Source: Actinomycetota bacterium
GTDB taxonomy: Bacteria; Actinomycetota; Actinomycetes; S36-B12
Direction: 5' to 3'
DNA: 64,000 bases
Assembly: GCA_016717115.1 (NCBI GenBank)
Contig: JADKGE010000011.1
Location: forward strand, 1 to 64,000
The translations under genes and the position numbers were made by a program. This document shows, piece by piece, positions 52,474 through 61,728 of the stretch; within the stretch, counting starts at the first letter, position 1, and each line of letters begins with the position of its first letter. The notes under the pieces were generated by a model. The model saw only the letters and a program-made list of their open reading frames with translations, had not been told where the DNA came from and searched no databases.

Positions 52474-53095
52474 GGTGGACCCCGAGGTTCGACTTTGTCG
52501 GGATGGGCTGGCGTCGCAGTCGCAACGCGCGGACCACGTAGTCGAGCCCGGTCACAACGGTCAGGACGACCGCCACCCCCATCACGACCGCGCTCGCGGT
52601 GGGCCACCAGGTCAGGGACACGTCGGCCAGGTACATGAAGATCGCCACCGTCTGCGCGAGCGTCTTCGCCTTGCCACCGCGGCTGGCCGGGATCACTCCG
52701 TGCTCGATCACCCAGAAGCGCAGGATCGTGACGCCGATCTCGCGGAACAAGATGATGCCGGTGATCCACCATGACAGGTCGCCCAGAAGCGACAGGCCGA
52801 TCAGTGCCACCCCGGTCAACGCCTTGTCCGCGATCGGATCGGCCACCTTGCCGAACGTGGTGACAAGGCCGTAGCGGCGGGCGATGGCACCGTCCATCAG
52901 ATCGGTGATCGACGCTAGGACGAAGACGATGGCCGCCCAGTCGCGAGCCGATCCGCGTGCGCCGTCGTCAACCATCAGGAGCACGGCCAGGAGCGGTACG
53001 CACAGCACGCGCAGCACCGTCAGGGCGTTGGGCAGGTTGACCAGTGGTGCGTCGCCGACGGGATCGGCGGCCCTGTCCGGAATCGGCGGCTTCAT
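52463..53095 (-). CDS. pgsA: CDP-diacylglycerol--glycerol-3-phosphate 3-phosphatidyltransferase
   Basis: A 210-residue membrane enzyme that makes phosphatidylglycerol phosphate, the precursor of PG and cardiolipin. The CDP-alcohol phosphotransferase motif is complete: Asp65, Asp68, Gly69, Ala71 (SITDLMDGAIARR), then FGKVADPIAD with the last two aspartates (about 86 and 90). Five to six helices follow the usual pattern. The start overlaps the rimO stop (ATGA). Confidence 0.94.
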   Translation of the reverse strand: MKPPIPDRAADPVGDAPLVNLPNALTVLRVLCVPLLAVLLMVDDGARGSARDWAAIVFVLASITDLMDGAIARRYGLVTTFGKVADPIADKALTGVALIGLSLLGDLSWWITGIILFREIGVTILRFWVIEHGVIPASRGGKAKTLAQTVAIFMYLADVSLTWWPTASAVVMGVAVVLTVVTGLDYVVRALRLRRQPIPTKSNLGVHRGL

Positions 53096-54549
53096 GCCTC
53101 GGTCTCGACCAGGTCGGCGAGGAGGTCGACCCCGACCGCATCGACGACGTCCGCGTGGATGAGGTCGCCGACGGCAACTGAGGCGCCGCCGCCGAGGCGC
53201 ACCGTGGTGCCGGCGTCGTCGGGTCCCTGATGACCTGCCCTGCCGACGGCCACGGGGGCATCGTCGTCGTCGAACTCGAGGGCCTCCACGAGCACGACGA
53301 CGCGCTCGCCGATGCGGTCCTCGGCCCGTTGGGACATCACCTCGTCGACCAGGGCCGTGACGATCTCCACGCGCGCTCGCACGACGTCGACGTCGATCTT
53401 GTCGGGCAGGGTGGCGGCCTCCGTGCCGTCCTCGTCGCTGTAGCCGAAGACGCCGACCGCGTCGAGCCTGGCCTCCTCGAGGAACGCGAGGAGCTCGCCG
53501 AACTCCTCCTCGGTCTCGCCCGGGAAGCCGACGATGACGTTGCTGCGGATGCCGGCCGCCGGGTCGAGCGCCCGGATCCGGTCGATGAGATCGCCGAACT
53601 CCGCGCGGCCGCCGAATCGACGCATGCGGCGCAGAACGGTCGGACTCGCATGCTGGAAGGACAGGTCGTAGTAGGGCGCCACGACGGGCACCGTCGCGAT
53701 GGCCCGCAACAGGTCCGGCCGCACCTCCGCGGGCTGCAGGTAGGCCACGCGAACGCGGCCGATCGACGTGTCGGCGGCGATGCGCGGCAGGAGCGCCTCC
53801 AGCAGACGCAGGTCGCCGAGGTCCTTGCCGTAGGAGGTCGAGTTCTCGCTGACGAGCACGACCTCACGCACACCCTCTCCGACCAGCCACGCGATCTCCG
53901 AGACGACATCGAGCGGCGGCCGTGACACGAAGGAACCGCGGAAGGACGGGATGGCGCAGAACGTGCAGCGACGATCGCAGCCCGACGCCAGCTTGACCGG
54001 TGCGACGGGGCTGCCGTCGAGGCGGCGGCGCAGCACCGGGGGCTGCCAGCCCGGGACGGCGTCGGACTCACTGGCATGGGTGCCATGTCCGGGCACCTGG
54101 CCGGCGGCCGCCTGTCGGTCGACCGGAGAGATCGGCAGCAGCTGGCGACGGTCGGTGGGCACGTGCGGCACGTGCGCCTCGCCCGCGACGATGCGCCGGA
54201 GGGTCTCCCCGATGTCGGGGTAGTCGTCGAAGCCCAGGACGGCGTCGGCCTCCGGCAGCGACTCGGCCAGCTCGTTGCCGTACCGCTCGGCGAGGCACCC
54301 CACTGCCACGACCGTCTGTGGTCCGCCCTCGATCGATTTCAGGTCGGCAGCGGCGAGGATCGCGTCGATGGAGTCCTTCTTGGCGACCTCGACGAATCCG
54401 CAGGTGTTCACGAGCACCGCGTCGGCCTGCGCCGGATCGTCGACGAGCTCCCACCCGTTCGCCGCAAGGCGTCCGGCCATCTCCTCGGAGTCGACCTCGT
54501 TACGGGCGCAGCCCAAGGTGACCACGGCCACCTTGTTGTTGTCGGACAC
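53092..54549 (-). CDS. rimO: ribosomal protein S12 methylthiotransferase
   Basis: A 485-residue radical-SAM enzyme that methylthiolates an Asp of ribosomal protein S12. The N-terminal UPF0004 domain has Cys14 (VTLGCARNEVDSE), Cys50 and Cys85; the radical SAM triad is Cys191, Cys195, Cys198 in GCDRRCTFC. A TRAM domain ends the protein. A low-complexity insertion (about 132-180) precedes the radical SAM core, as in other actinobacterial RimO. GTG 54549 has TAGTCT 6 nt upstream. Confidence 0.95.
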   Translation of the reverse strand: MSDNNKVAVVTLGCARNEVDSEEMAGRLAANGWELVDDPAQADAVLVNTCGFVEVAKKDSIDAILAAADLKSIEGGPQTVVAVGCLAERYGNELAESLPEADAVLGFDDYPDIGETLRRIVAGEAHVPHVPTDRRQLLPISPVDRQAAAGQVPGHGTHASESDAVPGWQPPVLRRRLDGSPVAPVKLASGCDRRCTFCAIPSFRGSFVSRPPLDVVSEIAWLVGEGVREVVLVSENSTSYGKDLGDLRLLEALLPRIAADTSIGRVRVAYLQPAEVRPDLLRAIATVPVVAPYYDLSFQHASPTVLRRMRRFGGRAEFGDLIDRIRALDPAAGIRSNVIVGFPGETEEEFGELLAFLEEARLDAVGVFGYSDEDGTEAATLPDKIDVDVVRARVEIVTALVDEVMSQRAEDRIGERVVVLVEALEFDDDDAPVAVGRAGHQGPDDAGTTVRLGGGASVAVGDLIHADVVDAVGVDLLADLVETEA

Positions 54550-54555
54550 CGTCCA

Positions 54556-54561
54556 AGACTA
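54556..54561 (-). promoter_or_regulatory. -10 hexamer TAGTCT, leaderless start of rimO
   Basis: TAGTCT on the minus strand, 6 nt (TGGACG), then GTG 54549. It gives the rimO-pgsA-cinA block its own promoter. Confidence 0.5.
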
Positions 54562-54574
54562 CGCAGCGGGCGCG

Positions 54575-54820
54575 TCAGTCGATCGGGCGCTCACCCATCT
54601 CGCGGTTGAAGGCCTCGATCAGTTCGTCGGGGTCGAGCCCCAGCACCGGTGCCATCGCGCGGAGCTGGCCTCGTGCGTACACGGTTCCGCCGCAGTGGCT
54701 GAAGTCGTCGCCCTCCATGGCCGCCAGGATCGATGCGCGCAGCTTCGTGCTCTGGGCGAGATCCTCCAACGACATGCCCCGTGCCGTACGTGCCGCGTTC
54801 AGCATCTGCCCGGCGGACAT
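54575..54820 (-). CDS. short RodZ-like helix-turn-helix protein
   Basis: An 81-residue protein consisting only of the RodZ cytoplasmic HTH_25 domain: LNAARTARGMSLEDLAQSTK, then ASILAAMEGDDF and GTVYARGQLRAMAPVLGLDP. The transmembrane segment and DUF4115 periplasmic domain of full RodZ-like proteins are absent, and the stop is clean with no continuation in other frames that I can see. AGGAGG sits before the ATG. It lies between ftsK and rimO, where actinobacteria often have a RodZ-like gene. It could act as a cytoskeleton adaptor or a DNA-binding protein. Confidence 0.8.
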   Translation of the reverse strand: MSAGQMLNAARTARGMSLEDLAQSTKLRASILAAMEGDDFSHCGGTVYARGQLRAMAPVLGLDPDELIEAFNREMGERPID

Positions 54821-54894
54821 GGCGCCTCCTCGCGGCGTGGGGACATCGTCATCGTAAGGCGACCGTGGCGATCGCCGCAGTCGAACCGTCGGTA

Positions 54895-57480
54895 CTAGTC
54901 CGCCTCGCCGCGGATGATCAGCAGGAGTCCGGGCAGGTCGTCGGGCTTGACGAGCACGTCGCGGGCCTTCGACCCCTCGCTCGGGCCCACGACGCCGCGG
55001 GTCTCCATGAGATCCATCAGCCGGCCCGCCTTGGCGAAGCCCACCCGGAGCTTGCGCTGGAGCATCGATGTGGAGCCGAACTGCGTGGAAACGACCAGCT
55101 CCACCGCCTGGAGCAGCAGGTCGAGGTCGTCGCCGACCTCGGACTCGACCTCGCGAGTCGAGGCCGCATGGGCCGTCACCTCATGCACGTACTCGGCCTC
55201 GCCCTGGGCCCGGCAGTGCGACACGACCGCCTTGATCTCGGCCTCCGACACGAATGCACCCTGGATCCGCATGGCCTTGTTCGCGCCCATAGGCAGGAAC
55301 AGCCCGTCGCCCTGGCCGACCAGCTTCTCTGCCCCCGCCTGGTCGAGGATGACCCGGCTGTCGGCGAGGCTCGACGTGGCGAACGCGAGCCGACTGGGCA
55401 CGTTGGCCTTGATGAGGCCGGTGACGACGTCGACGCTGGGCCGCTGCGTGGCCAGCACGAGGTGGATACCGGCGGCCCGCGCCAGCTGCGTGATGCGGAC
55501 GATGGCATCCTCCACGTCGCGCGGGGCCACCATCATCAGGTCGGCCAGCTCGTCGACGATGACGAGCAGGTAGGGATACGGCTCCATCACCCGCTCGCTG
55601 CCGGGCAGCGGCTTCAACTTGCCCGACTGAACGGCCTTGTTGAACTGGTCGACATGGCGGAAGCCGAACGCCGCGAGATCGTCGTATCGACGGTCCATCT
55701 CCTTGACGACCCACTGGAGGGCGTCGGCCGCCTTCTTGGGACTGGTGATGATCGGCGTGATGAGGTGGGGAACGCCCTCGTAGGCGGCGAGTTCCACGCG
55801 CTTGGGGTCGACGAGGATCAGACGAACCTCGTCGGGCGTCGACCGCATGAGGATCGATGTGATGAGGCTGTTGATGCAACTCGACTTGCCCGCACCGGTG
55901 GCGCCGGCCACGAGCAGGTGGGGCATCCTCGCGAGGTTCGCGACGACGAATCCGCCCTCGACGTCCTTGCCGAGCGCCGCCGCGAGCGGATGGTGGTCGT
56001 TCGCGGCCTCGTCGCTGCGCAGCACGTCACCGAGCGCCACGAGCTCACGATCGGTGTTGGGGATCTCGACGCCGATCGCCTTCTTGCCCGGGATCGGGCT
56101 GAGGATCCGGACGTCGGCGCTGGCCACCGCGTAGGCGATGTTCTTGCTGAGCGCCGTCACCCGCTCGACCTTGACGCTCGGCCCGAGCTCGATCTCGTAG
56201 CGGGTCACCGTCGGGCCGCGCATGAAGCCGGTGATCTGCGCGTCGATCCCGAACTGCTCCATGACCTCCGTCAGCGCCGCCACCACGTGCTCGTTTGCGC
56301 GGGTGGCCGTGCGGTGCGCCGGTCCGGTCTTGAGAACGTCGCGGCTCGGCAGCGCGTACGTGGCCCGGCGGGGCAACGTCAGCTGTCGAGGCTTGGCGGT
56401 GCGACCCGCGGCACCGGCCCTGCCGATCACAACCGTCTCGTGGCGCGCCGGATGCCCCACGGCGTGCTGCTCGACGTCGGCCGGTTCGTCCGGCACGTCG
56501 TCGAAGTCGTGATCATGGTCGACGAGGTCCTGGCCCGACGTGCCCAGACCGGACATCAGCGCCGCGGCGGGGCGGTCGTCGTCGAGCATCGAGGTGTCCA
56601 GGATGTCGGTGTTCGACATCGCGAACGGCTCCTGGTCGAAACCGGTGGGGCGGGCCCCTTCGCGGGGGTCGTCGGCCGCGTCGTCCGGCTCTCCGGAGTC
56701 CGCACTCACGGGCCGTAGTGGGCGGCGCACCAGCATGATCACGCCCGCCACCGTGCCCACGATGCGGTTGCGCACCGACGCCAGGGAGGTGGCGGTGAGC
56801 ACGAGAATCCCGAAGAGCAGCAGGAGTCCAAGGACGAGGCCGGTGACGATCGGACCGATGGCCGCCACGATGGGGGCCGTCGCCAGCCAGCCGACGACTC
56901 CGCCGCCGGCGGACATCGTCTCGGCGCCGTCGCTCGGGGTGGCCGAGCCCTGGGTCAGGTGCCACAGGCCGATGACCCCGACCAGCGTGGCCGCTCCGCC
57001 GATGACGAGGCGACCGGTCGTGGCGTTGTCGTCGGGGTGGCGCAGGAACCGCCAGGCCAGGCCAAGGAGGATCAGGGGGGCCAGCCAGGCGAGGGCGCCG
57101 ATGACCGATGTGGCGACCATGGCCGTCCAGGAGACGAACCACCCGTCGACGCCGAACCACGTGGCGGCAACGAGCACGGCGGCGCCCGCGACCAGGGCGA
57201 GGCCCAGCCCGTCACGCCGATGGGCAGGATCGAGGTCGCGGGCTCCCCGACCCATGGCCCGGGCCAGCGCGCCGAGCGCGTGGGCGCTGCCGAGCCAGAG
57301 GCCGCGCAGGAGCCGGCCGAGGCCCGCGATCAGGCGAGGCACCGGGCCGGGACGCGTGGGTTGCCGACGCGCCGCGGGACGCGGGGCGCGGGACCGCGGC
57401 TTGCCCGTGGCAGCCGGACGTCGCTTCTGACGGGGGGCACTGCGCGCCGGGCGCGCCGGGGAAGACGTGCGGGAAGCCAT
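54895..57480 (-). CDS. ftsK: FtsK/SpoIIIE DNA translocase
   Basis: An 861-residue septum-located ATPase that pumps chromosomes during division. A basic, low-complexity N-terminus (about 1-60) precedes four or five transmembrane helices (about 90-240), an acidic linker, then the motor: LLVAGATGAGKSSCINSLI (Walker A about 524-531), RLILVDPKRVELAAYEGVPH, and VIVDELADLMM (Walker B). The C-terminal gamma winged helix (about 800-850) contains LQRKLRVGFAKAGRLMDLME, which reads KOPS-type sites. ATG 57480 has TAGGCT 6 nt upstream. Confidence 0.97.
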   Translation of the reverse strand: MASRTSSPARPARSAPRQKRRPAATGKPRSRAPRPAARRQPTRPGPVPRLIAGLGRLLRGLWLGSAHALGALARAMGRGARDLDPAHRRDGLGLALVAGAAVLVAATWFGVDGWFVSWTAMVATSVIGALAWLAPLILLGLAWRFLRHPDDNATTGRLVIGGAATLVGVIGLWHLTQGSATPSDGAETMSAGGGVVGWLATAPIVAAIGPIVTGLVLGLLLLFGILVLTATSLASVRNRIVGTVAGVIMLVRRPLRPVSADSGEPDDAADDPREGARPTGFDQEPFAMSNTDILDTSMLDDDRPAAALMSGLGTSGQDLVDHDHDFDDVPDEPADVEQHAVGHPARHETVVIGRAGAAGRTAKPRQLTLPRRATYALPSRDVLKTGPAHRTATRANEHVVAALTEVMEQFGIDAQITGFMRGPTVTRYEIELGPSVKVERVTALSKNIAYAVASADVRILSPIPGKKAIGVEIPNTDRELVALGDVLRSDEAANDHHPLAAALGKDVEGGFVVANLARMPHLLVAGATGAGKSSCINSLITSILMRSTPDEVRLILVDPKRVELAAYEGVPHLITPIITSPKKAADALQWVVKEMDRRYDDLAAFGFRHVDQFNKAVQSGKLKPLPGSERVMEPYPYLLVIVDELADLMMVAPRDVEDAIVRITQLARAAGIHLVLATQRPSVDVVTGLIKANVPSRLAFATSSLADSRVILDQAGAEKLVGQGDGLFLPMGANKAMRIQGAFVSEAEIKAVVSHCRAQGEAEYVHEVTAHAASTREVESEVGDDLDLLLQAVELVVSTQFGSTSMLQRKLRVGFAKAGRLMDLMETRGVVGPSEGSKARDVLVKPDDLPGLLLIIRGEAD

Positions 57481-57486
57481 GCTCGG

Positions 57487-57492
57487 AGCCTA
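57487..57492 (-). promoter_or_regulatory. -10 hexamer TAGGCT, leaderless start of ftsK
   Basis: TAGGCT on the minus strand, 6 nt (CCGAGC), then ATG 57480. Confidence 0.5.
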
Positions 57493-57521
57493 TCGGTCAG
57501 ACCCCACTGGTAACGGTAGTC

Positions 57522-57547
57522 ACACGCGTCACCTCCGCACCGCGTGT
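57522..57547. terminator. weak hairpin downstream of the RNase J gene
   Basis: ACACGCG (57522-57528) and CGCGTGT (57541-57547) form a perfect 7-bp stem with a 12-nt loop in the 89-nt gap between the RNase J stop and ftsK. No U-tract follows, so termination is only a possibility. Confidence 0.3.
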
Positions 57548-57569
57548 CGAGACGCGTCGCGCGGCTCCG

Positions 57570-59249
57570 TCAGGCCTCGACGACGACCGGGATGATCATG
57601 GGGCGCCGGCGGTGAGTGCTGTTGACCCACTTGCCGACGGCCCGCCGGATGCGCTGCTGCAGCTCGTGCGTGTCGTCCAGTCCGTCCGACAGGGCCTGCT
57701 CGACGGTCTTGGTCACCTGGGCGCGCAGCGGTTCGATGAGCTCGTCCTCGGCGCCGAAGCCGCGAACATGGATCTCAGGGCCGGCGACGATGGCCCCGTC
57801 GACGATGTCCACCACCACGAAGATGGAGATGAAGCCCTCCTCGCCCAGGACCCGGCGATCCTTCAGCGAGGTCTCGGTGACGTCGCCGACCCCGATCCCG
57901 TCGACGTACACGAAGCCGACCGGCACGTAGCCCACGATCGACGCGACACCCTCGACAAGATCGACGACGACTCCATCGTCGGCGAGAAGCACGCGCTCGC
58001 GCGGGATGCCGACGCTCGTGGCGATCTCCGCGTTCGCACGCATGTGGCGCCACTCGCCATGCACCGGAATCACGTTGCGCGGCTTGACGATGTTGTAGAC
58101 GTACCGCAGCTCGCCGGCCGCGGCATGACCCGACACGTGGACCAGGGCGTTGCCCTTGTGCACAATGTGCGCGCCGAGGCGAGCAAGGCCGTTGATCACG
58201 CGGAACACCGAGTTCTCGTTGCCGGGAATGAGCGAGGATGCCAGCACGATGGTGTCGCCGGGGCCGACGCTGATCGGGTGGTCGCGGTTGGCGATCCGGG
58301 ACAGCACGGCCATCGGCTCGCCCTGCGAGCCCGTGCAGATGAGGACGGTCTCCTCGTCCGGGAGATCGGGGAGGTCATCGGACGCCACCATCATGCCGCC
58401 GGGGATCTTGAGGTACCCGAGGTCGCGGGCGATGCCCATGTTGCGCACCATCGACCGGCCGACGAACGCGATCTTGCGGTCGTGGAGCGCAGCCATGTCG
58501 ATGATCTGCTGGATACGGTGCACGTGCGAGGCGAACGACGCCACGATGATGCGGCCCTCGGCCCGCAGGAAGACCGCGTCGAGCACCGGCATGATCTCGC
58601 GCTCGCTAGGCACGAAGCCCTGCACCTCGGCGTTGGTGCTGTCGATGAGCAGGAGGTCGACGCCGGCGTCGCCGAGGCGGGCGAAGCCGTTGAGGTCGGT
58701 GATGCGGCTGTCCAGCGGGAGCTGGTCCATCTTGAAGTCGCCCGTGTGGAGGACGACACCGGCGGGCGTGCGGATGGCAACGGCCATGGCGTCGGGGATC
58801 GAGTGGTTGACCGCGAGGAACTCGACCTCGAACGGCCCGAGCTTCTCGCGCTGCCCGTCGGCGACATCCATCGTGGTGGGCGAGATGCGATGCTCGCGCA
58901 GCTTGGCCTCGAGCAGCGCCAGGGTCAGTCGCGATCCCAGGATCGGTATGTCAGCGCGGTTGCGCAGCAGGTAGGGCACGGCGCCGATGTGGTCCTCGTG
59001 ACCGTGCGTCAGGACGAGGCCGACGATGTCGTCCATCCGACCGACGATCGGGCCGAAGTCGGGCAGGATCAGGTCGACGCCCGGCTGGGACTCCTCTGGG
59101 AAGAGCACGCCGCAGTCGACGATCAGCAACTGGCCGGCGAACTCGAACACCGTCATGTTGCGGCCGATCTCGCCGAGGCCGCCCAGCGCGAAGAGGCGCA
59201 GGGCGCCCTTGGCCAGCGGTGGCGGGGCGGGCAGCTTGGTATGGCTCAT
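57570..59249 (-). CDS. rnj: ribonuclease J
   Basis: A 559-residue metallo-beta-lactamase/beta-CASP nuclease with endo- and 5'-3' exonuclease activity in RNA processing and decay. The metal site THGHEDHIGA (81-90) is intact; later beta-CASP motifs include STNAEVQGF, CTGSQGEPMAVLSR and HVSGHAAAGEL. The C-terminal domain ends RRRPMIIPVVVEA. The start overlaps the dapA stop by 4 nt (ATGA), the standard actinobacterial dapA-rnj pairing. Confidence 0.96.
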   Translation of the reverse strand: MSHTKLPAPPPLAKGALRLFALGGLGEIGRNMTVFEFAGQLLIVDCGVLFPEESQPGVDLILPDFGPIVGRMDDIVGLVLTHGHEDHIGAVPYLLRNRADIPILGSRLTLALLEAKLREHRISPTTMDVADGQREKLGPFEVEFLAVNHSIPDAMAVAIRTPAGVVLHTGDFKMDQLPLDSRITDLNGFARLGDAGVDLLLIDSTNAEVQGFVPSEREIMPVLDAVFLRAEGRIIVASFASHVHRIQQIIDMAALHDRKIAFVGRSMVRNMGIARDLGYLKIPGGMMVASDDLPDLPDEETVLICTGSQGEPMAVLSRIANRDHPISVGPGDTIVLASSLIPGNENSVFRVINGLARLGAHIVHKGNALVHVSGHAAAGELRYVYNIVKPRNVIPVHGEWRHMRANAEIATSVGIPRERVLLADDGVVVDLVEGVASIVGYVPVGFVYVDGIGVGDVTETSLKDRRVLGEEGFISIFVVVDIVDGAIVAGPEIHVRGFGAEDELIEPLRAQVTKTVEQALSDGLDDTHELQQRIRRAVGKWVNSTHRRRPMIIPVVVEA

Positions 59250-60157
59250 GCGGTGAAGCCTCGCACGCCACCGAGAGCGAGGTCGGCCCGCAGCATCGCG
59301 CGCTGCTCGTCGGTCGCATCGACCAGGGGCAGCCGCACCGGGCCGGCCGGCAGTCCCTGCATCTCCAGCGCGGCCTTGGTGAGGATCACGCCCTGCGTGC
59401 GGAAGCAGCCGGTGTAGACGGGCAGCAGCGACGCATTGATGTCGACGGCCTCCTGCGAGCGTCCGGCCCAGAGCGCCTGCGCCATCTCCTTGAGCCGGTC
59501 ACCGACGAGGTGCCCGACCACCGAGATCATCCCGGCGGCGCCCACCGAGAGCAGGGGCAGGTTGAGGACGTCGTCGCCGCAGTACCAGGCGAGGTCGGTG
59601 GTGGCCATTCCCCACTGCGCCGCCTCGAGATCGCCCTTGGCGTCCTTGTTGGCGACGATCCGCGGGTGCTCCGCGATGCGTAGGAACGTCTCGAGCTCGA
59701 TCGCGGTTCCGGTGCGCTTGGGGATGTCGTAGGTGATCATCGGCAGGTCGGTGGCGTCGGCGATCGCATGGAAGTGCCGCACCAGGCCCTCCTGCGGTGG
59801 CCGGTTGTAGTACGGGGTGACGGCCATGACGCCGTGGGCTCCGGCATGCGCCGCGGCCCGGGCGGCCTCGACCGAATGCGCGGTGTCGTTGGTACCGACG
59901 CCGGCGATGATCGTCGCCCGGTCGCCTACTGCCTCGAGGACGGCCCGCAGGACGGCGAGGTCCTCCTCGTCGGTCTTGGTCGCCGACTCCCCCGTCGTGC
60001 CGTTGATGACCAGTCCGTCGTGCTTCAGCTGGTCGACCAGATGGGTGGCGAGGAGCTGCGCTCCATCGAGGTCGAGGGATCCGTCTGCGTGGAACGGGGT
60101 GACCATCGCCGTCAGCATCACGCCGAACGGGCTCTTCTCAGTGGTGGGTCCAGCCAT
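59246..60157 (-). CDS. dapA: 4-hydroxy-tetrahydrodipicolinate synthase
   Basis: A 303-residue TIM-barrel aldolase making the first committed lysine/DAP intermediate from pyruvate and aspartate semialdehyde. The Schiff-base Lys171 is in VANKDAKG, Tyr143 in ITYDIPKR, the GTTGE loop at 53-57, and MAVTPYYNRPPQEGL at about 111-125. ATG 60157 has TAGTCT 7 nt upstream. It is coupled to the RNase J gene. Confidence 0.96.
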   Translation of the reverse strand: MAGPTTEKSPFGVMLTAMVTPFHADGSLDLDGAQLLATHLVDQLKHDGLVINGTTGESATKTDEEDLAVLRAVLEAVGDRATIIAGVGTNDTAHSVEAARAAAHAGAHGVMAVTPYYNRPPQEGLVRHFHAIADATDLPMITYDIPKRTGTAIELETFLRIAEHPRIVANKDAKGDLEAAQWGMATTDLAWYCGDDVLNLPLLSVGAAGMISVVGHLVGDRLKEMAQALWAGRSQEAVDINASLLPVYTGCFRTQGVILTKAALEMQGLPAGPVRLPLVDATDEQRAMLRADLALGGVRGFTA

Positions 60158-60164
60158 GGCTCAC

Positions 60165-60170
60165 AGACTA
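60165..60170 (-). promoter_or_regulatory. -10 hexamer TAGTCT, leaderless start of dapA
   Basis: TAGTCT on the minus strand, 7 nt (GTGAGCC), then ATG 60157. It lies between the thyX stop (60192) and dapA. Confidence 0.5.
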
Positions 60171-60191
60171 TCGGTTGCCCCGCGGGCGCTG

Positions 60192-60917
60192 TCAGGGCGC
60201 GACTCGGCCGTTCTTGACAAAAGCCGCGTGGGTGATCGGCATCAGCCGCGCCCACTCCTCCTCGTACCGTTCCGCCACCATCTCGATCTCCCGCTGCGGG
60301 TACGACGGGAAGTGGGAGCCCTCGACCTTGCGGCGCAGGGACAGGAAGTTCATGAGGGACCGGGCGTTGAGGGTGACGTATGCACTGGAGTAGATCGACA
60401 CGGGCAGCACCATGCGTGCCACCTCGCGGGCGATCCCGGCGTCGAGCATGCGCTGGTAGGACAGATAGGCGGCGGCACAGGCCTCGCGCATGTCGGTCTC
60501 GATGAGGTCGTACTGCTCCGGTGAACCGGGCAGGAACTCGTACGCGCCCGTCTTGCCCACCTGCACGACGGGGCGGTCGCGGTTGGGCACGTAGAACACG
60601 GGCTCGAGCTGCCGGTAGCGTCCGCTCTCCTCGTTGTAGCTGGCGATGCGGTGCCGCATGTGCTCGCGCCAGACGAAGATCGGCGCCCGCACGAAGAAGG
60701 TCATCGAATTGTGCTCGAACGGGCTCCCGTGCCGATCGCGCATGAGGTAGTTCACCAGGCCGGACGACCGCGCGGCGTCGGCATCGACGTCCTCGAGCGA
60801 CTGCTCCCCGGCCGTCGACACGCGGGCGGCGAAGATGACGTCGGCGTCGGACGCGCTCGCCCGCACGAGCTCGACCGTCACATCACTGCGGAAGCTGATC
60901 TCGTCTGCGATCGTCAC
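60192..60917 (-). CDS. thyX: flavin-dependent thymidylate synthase
   Basis: A 241-residue FAD-dependent enzyme converting dUMP to dTMP with methylene-THF and NADPH. The ThyX motif RHRIASYNEESGRY (88-101) is intact. Upstream FEHNSMTFFVRAPIFVWREH and downstream LNARSLMNFLSLR are also conserved. GTG 60917 has TAGGGT 6 nt upstream. It lies just before dapA, the usual actinobacterial order. Confidence 0.97.
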   Translation of the reverse strand: MTIADEISFRSDVTVELVRASASDADVIFAARVSTAGEQSLEDVDADAARSSGLVNYLMRDRHGSPFEHNSMTFFVRAPIFVWREHMRHRIASYNEESGRYRQLEPVFYVPNRDRPVVQVGKTGAYEFLPGSPEQYDLIETDMREACAAAYLSYQRMLDAGIAREVARMVLPVSIYSSAYVTLNARSLMNFLSLRRKVEGSHFPSYPQREIEMVAERYEEEWARLMPITHAAFVKNGRVAP

Positions 60918-60923
60918 GGCGCC

Positions 60924-60929
60924 ACCCTA
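60924..60929 (-). promoter_or_regulatory. -10 hexamer TAGGGT, leaderless start of thyX
   Basis: TAGGGT on the minus strand, 6 nt (GGCGCC), then GTG 60917. Confidence 0.5.
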
Positions 60930-60989
60930 CCGACGCACACCGTCGGACGACCCCCCAGACGCCCCCGACTAGCCGGTGGCGGCCTCCTG

Positions 60990-60995
60990 CACAAT
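60990..60995 (+). promoter_or_regulatory. -10-like hexamer CACAAT, leaderless start of the GNAT gene
   Basis: CACAAT, 6 nt (GCCCGT), then ATG 61002. Confidence 0.4.
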
Positions 60996-61001
60996 GCCCG
61001 T

Positions 61002-61574
61002 ATGCCCACCTCTGGCGTCCGCCTTGCCCGCACCCCGGATGTCGACGACATCGGCGCCGTGAACGTCCGCGCATGGCGAGGGCGCTTCGCCGGGGTGATC
61101 CCCGCCGAGGTGCTCGAGGCGTTCGACCCGGCCGACCTCGCGATCGTGTGGGCCAGGGCCATCCTGCATCCCCCGACGCCCTCCTACCGCCTCCTCGTCG
61201 CGGTGCACGACGACGTGATCGTGGGGTACGCGGCGATCGGTCCGAGTCAGGATCCGGATGCCGAGCCGACCACGGGAGAGCTCGTCGCGCTCGAGGTCGA
61301 CCCCGACCGCGTGGGCGAGGGGCACGGATCACGCCTGATGGCCGCCGCGGTCGACCACGCGCGAGCCCTGGGCGTCGAGTCGCTGGTCGCGTGGTGCGCC
61401 CTTCCCGACGAGGCCCGGCGGGCCTTCCTGCAGTCGGCCGGCTGGGGACCCGACACGGCCTTCCGCGACATGGCCGTGGGCCAGGACCCCGACGGCTCCC
61501 CGATCGTCGTGCGCGAGGTCCGGCTGGTCACCGACCTGACGGCCGCGGATCTGAGCCGGACCGAGCCGGCCTGA
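61002..61574 (+). CDS. GNAT family N-acetyltransferase
   Basis: A 190-residue single-domain acetyltransferase. VRLARTPDVDDIGAVNVRAW and RFAGVIPAEVLEAF at the N-terminus, LVALEVDPDRVGEGHGSRLM with the acetyl-CoA loop at about 95-107, and FLQSAGWGPDTAFRDM near the C-terminus are typical. It belongs to the same broad GNAT subgroup as the gene ending at 22069. The acceptor is unknown. A longer upstream frame is antisense to thyX and is discarded. A hairpin terminator follows. Confidence 0.85.
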   Translation: MPTSGVRLARTPDVDDIGAVNVRAWRGRFAGVIPAEVLEAFDPADLAIVWARAILHPPTPSYRLLVAVHDDVIVGYAAIGPSQDPDAEPTTGELVALEVDPDRVGEGHGSRLMAAAVDHARALGVESLVAWCALPDEARRAFLQSAGWGPDTAFRDMAVGQDPDGSPIVVREVRLVTDLTAADLSRTEPA

Positions 61575-61596
61575 GGGCCGGGGGCGGGCAGCAAGA

Positions 61597-61625
61597 ATCC
61601 GGCGAGTCCCCCGCGCTCGCCGGAT
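61597..61625. terminator. bidirectional hairpin between GNAT and response regulator
   Basis: ATCCGGCGAG and CTCGCCGGAT form a perfect 10-bp stem with a 9-nt loop, placed between two converging genes. There is no U-tract. The rest of 61575-61728 holds nothing else I can support. Confidence 0.6.
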
Positions 61626-61728
61626 GCCCCATCGTCTACTAGATCGATCCATAGAAGCCACGTGATCGTGTCCCCAACGGGGGGGACCGGGCGGCGGGGC
61701 CGCCACCCGCGCCGGATACAGGGGTCGA

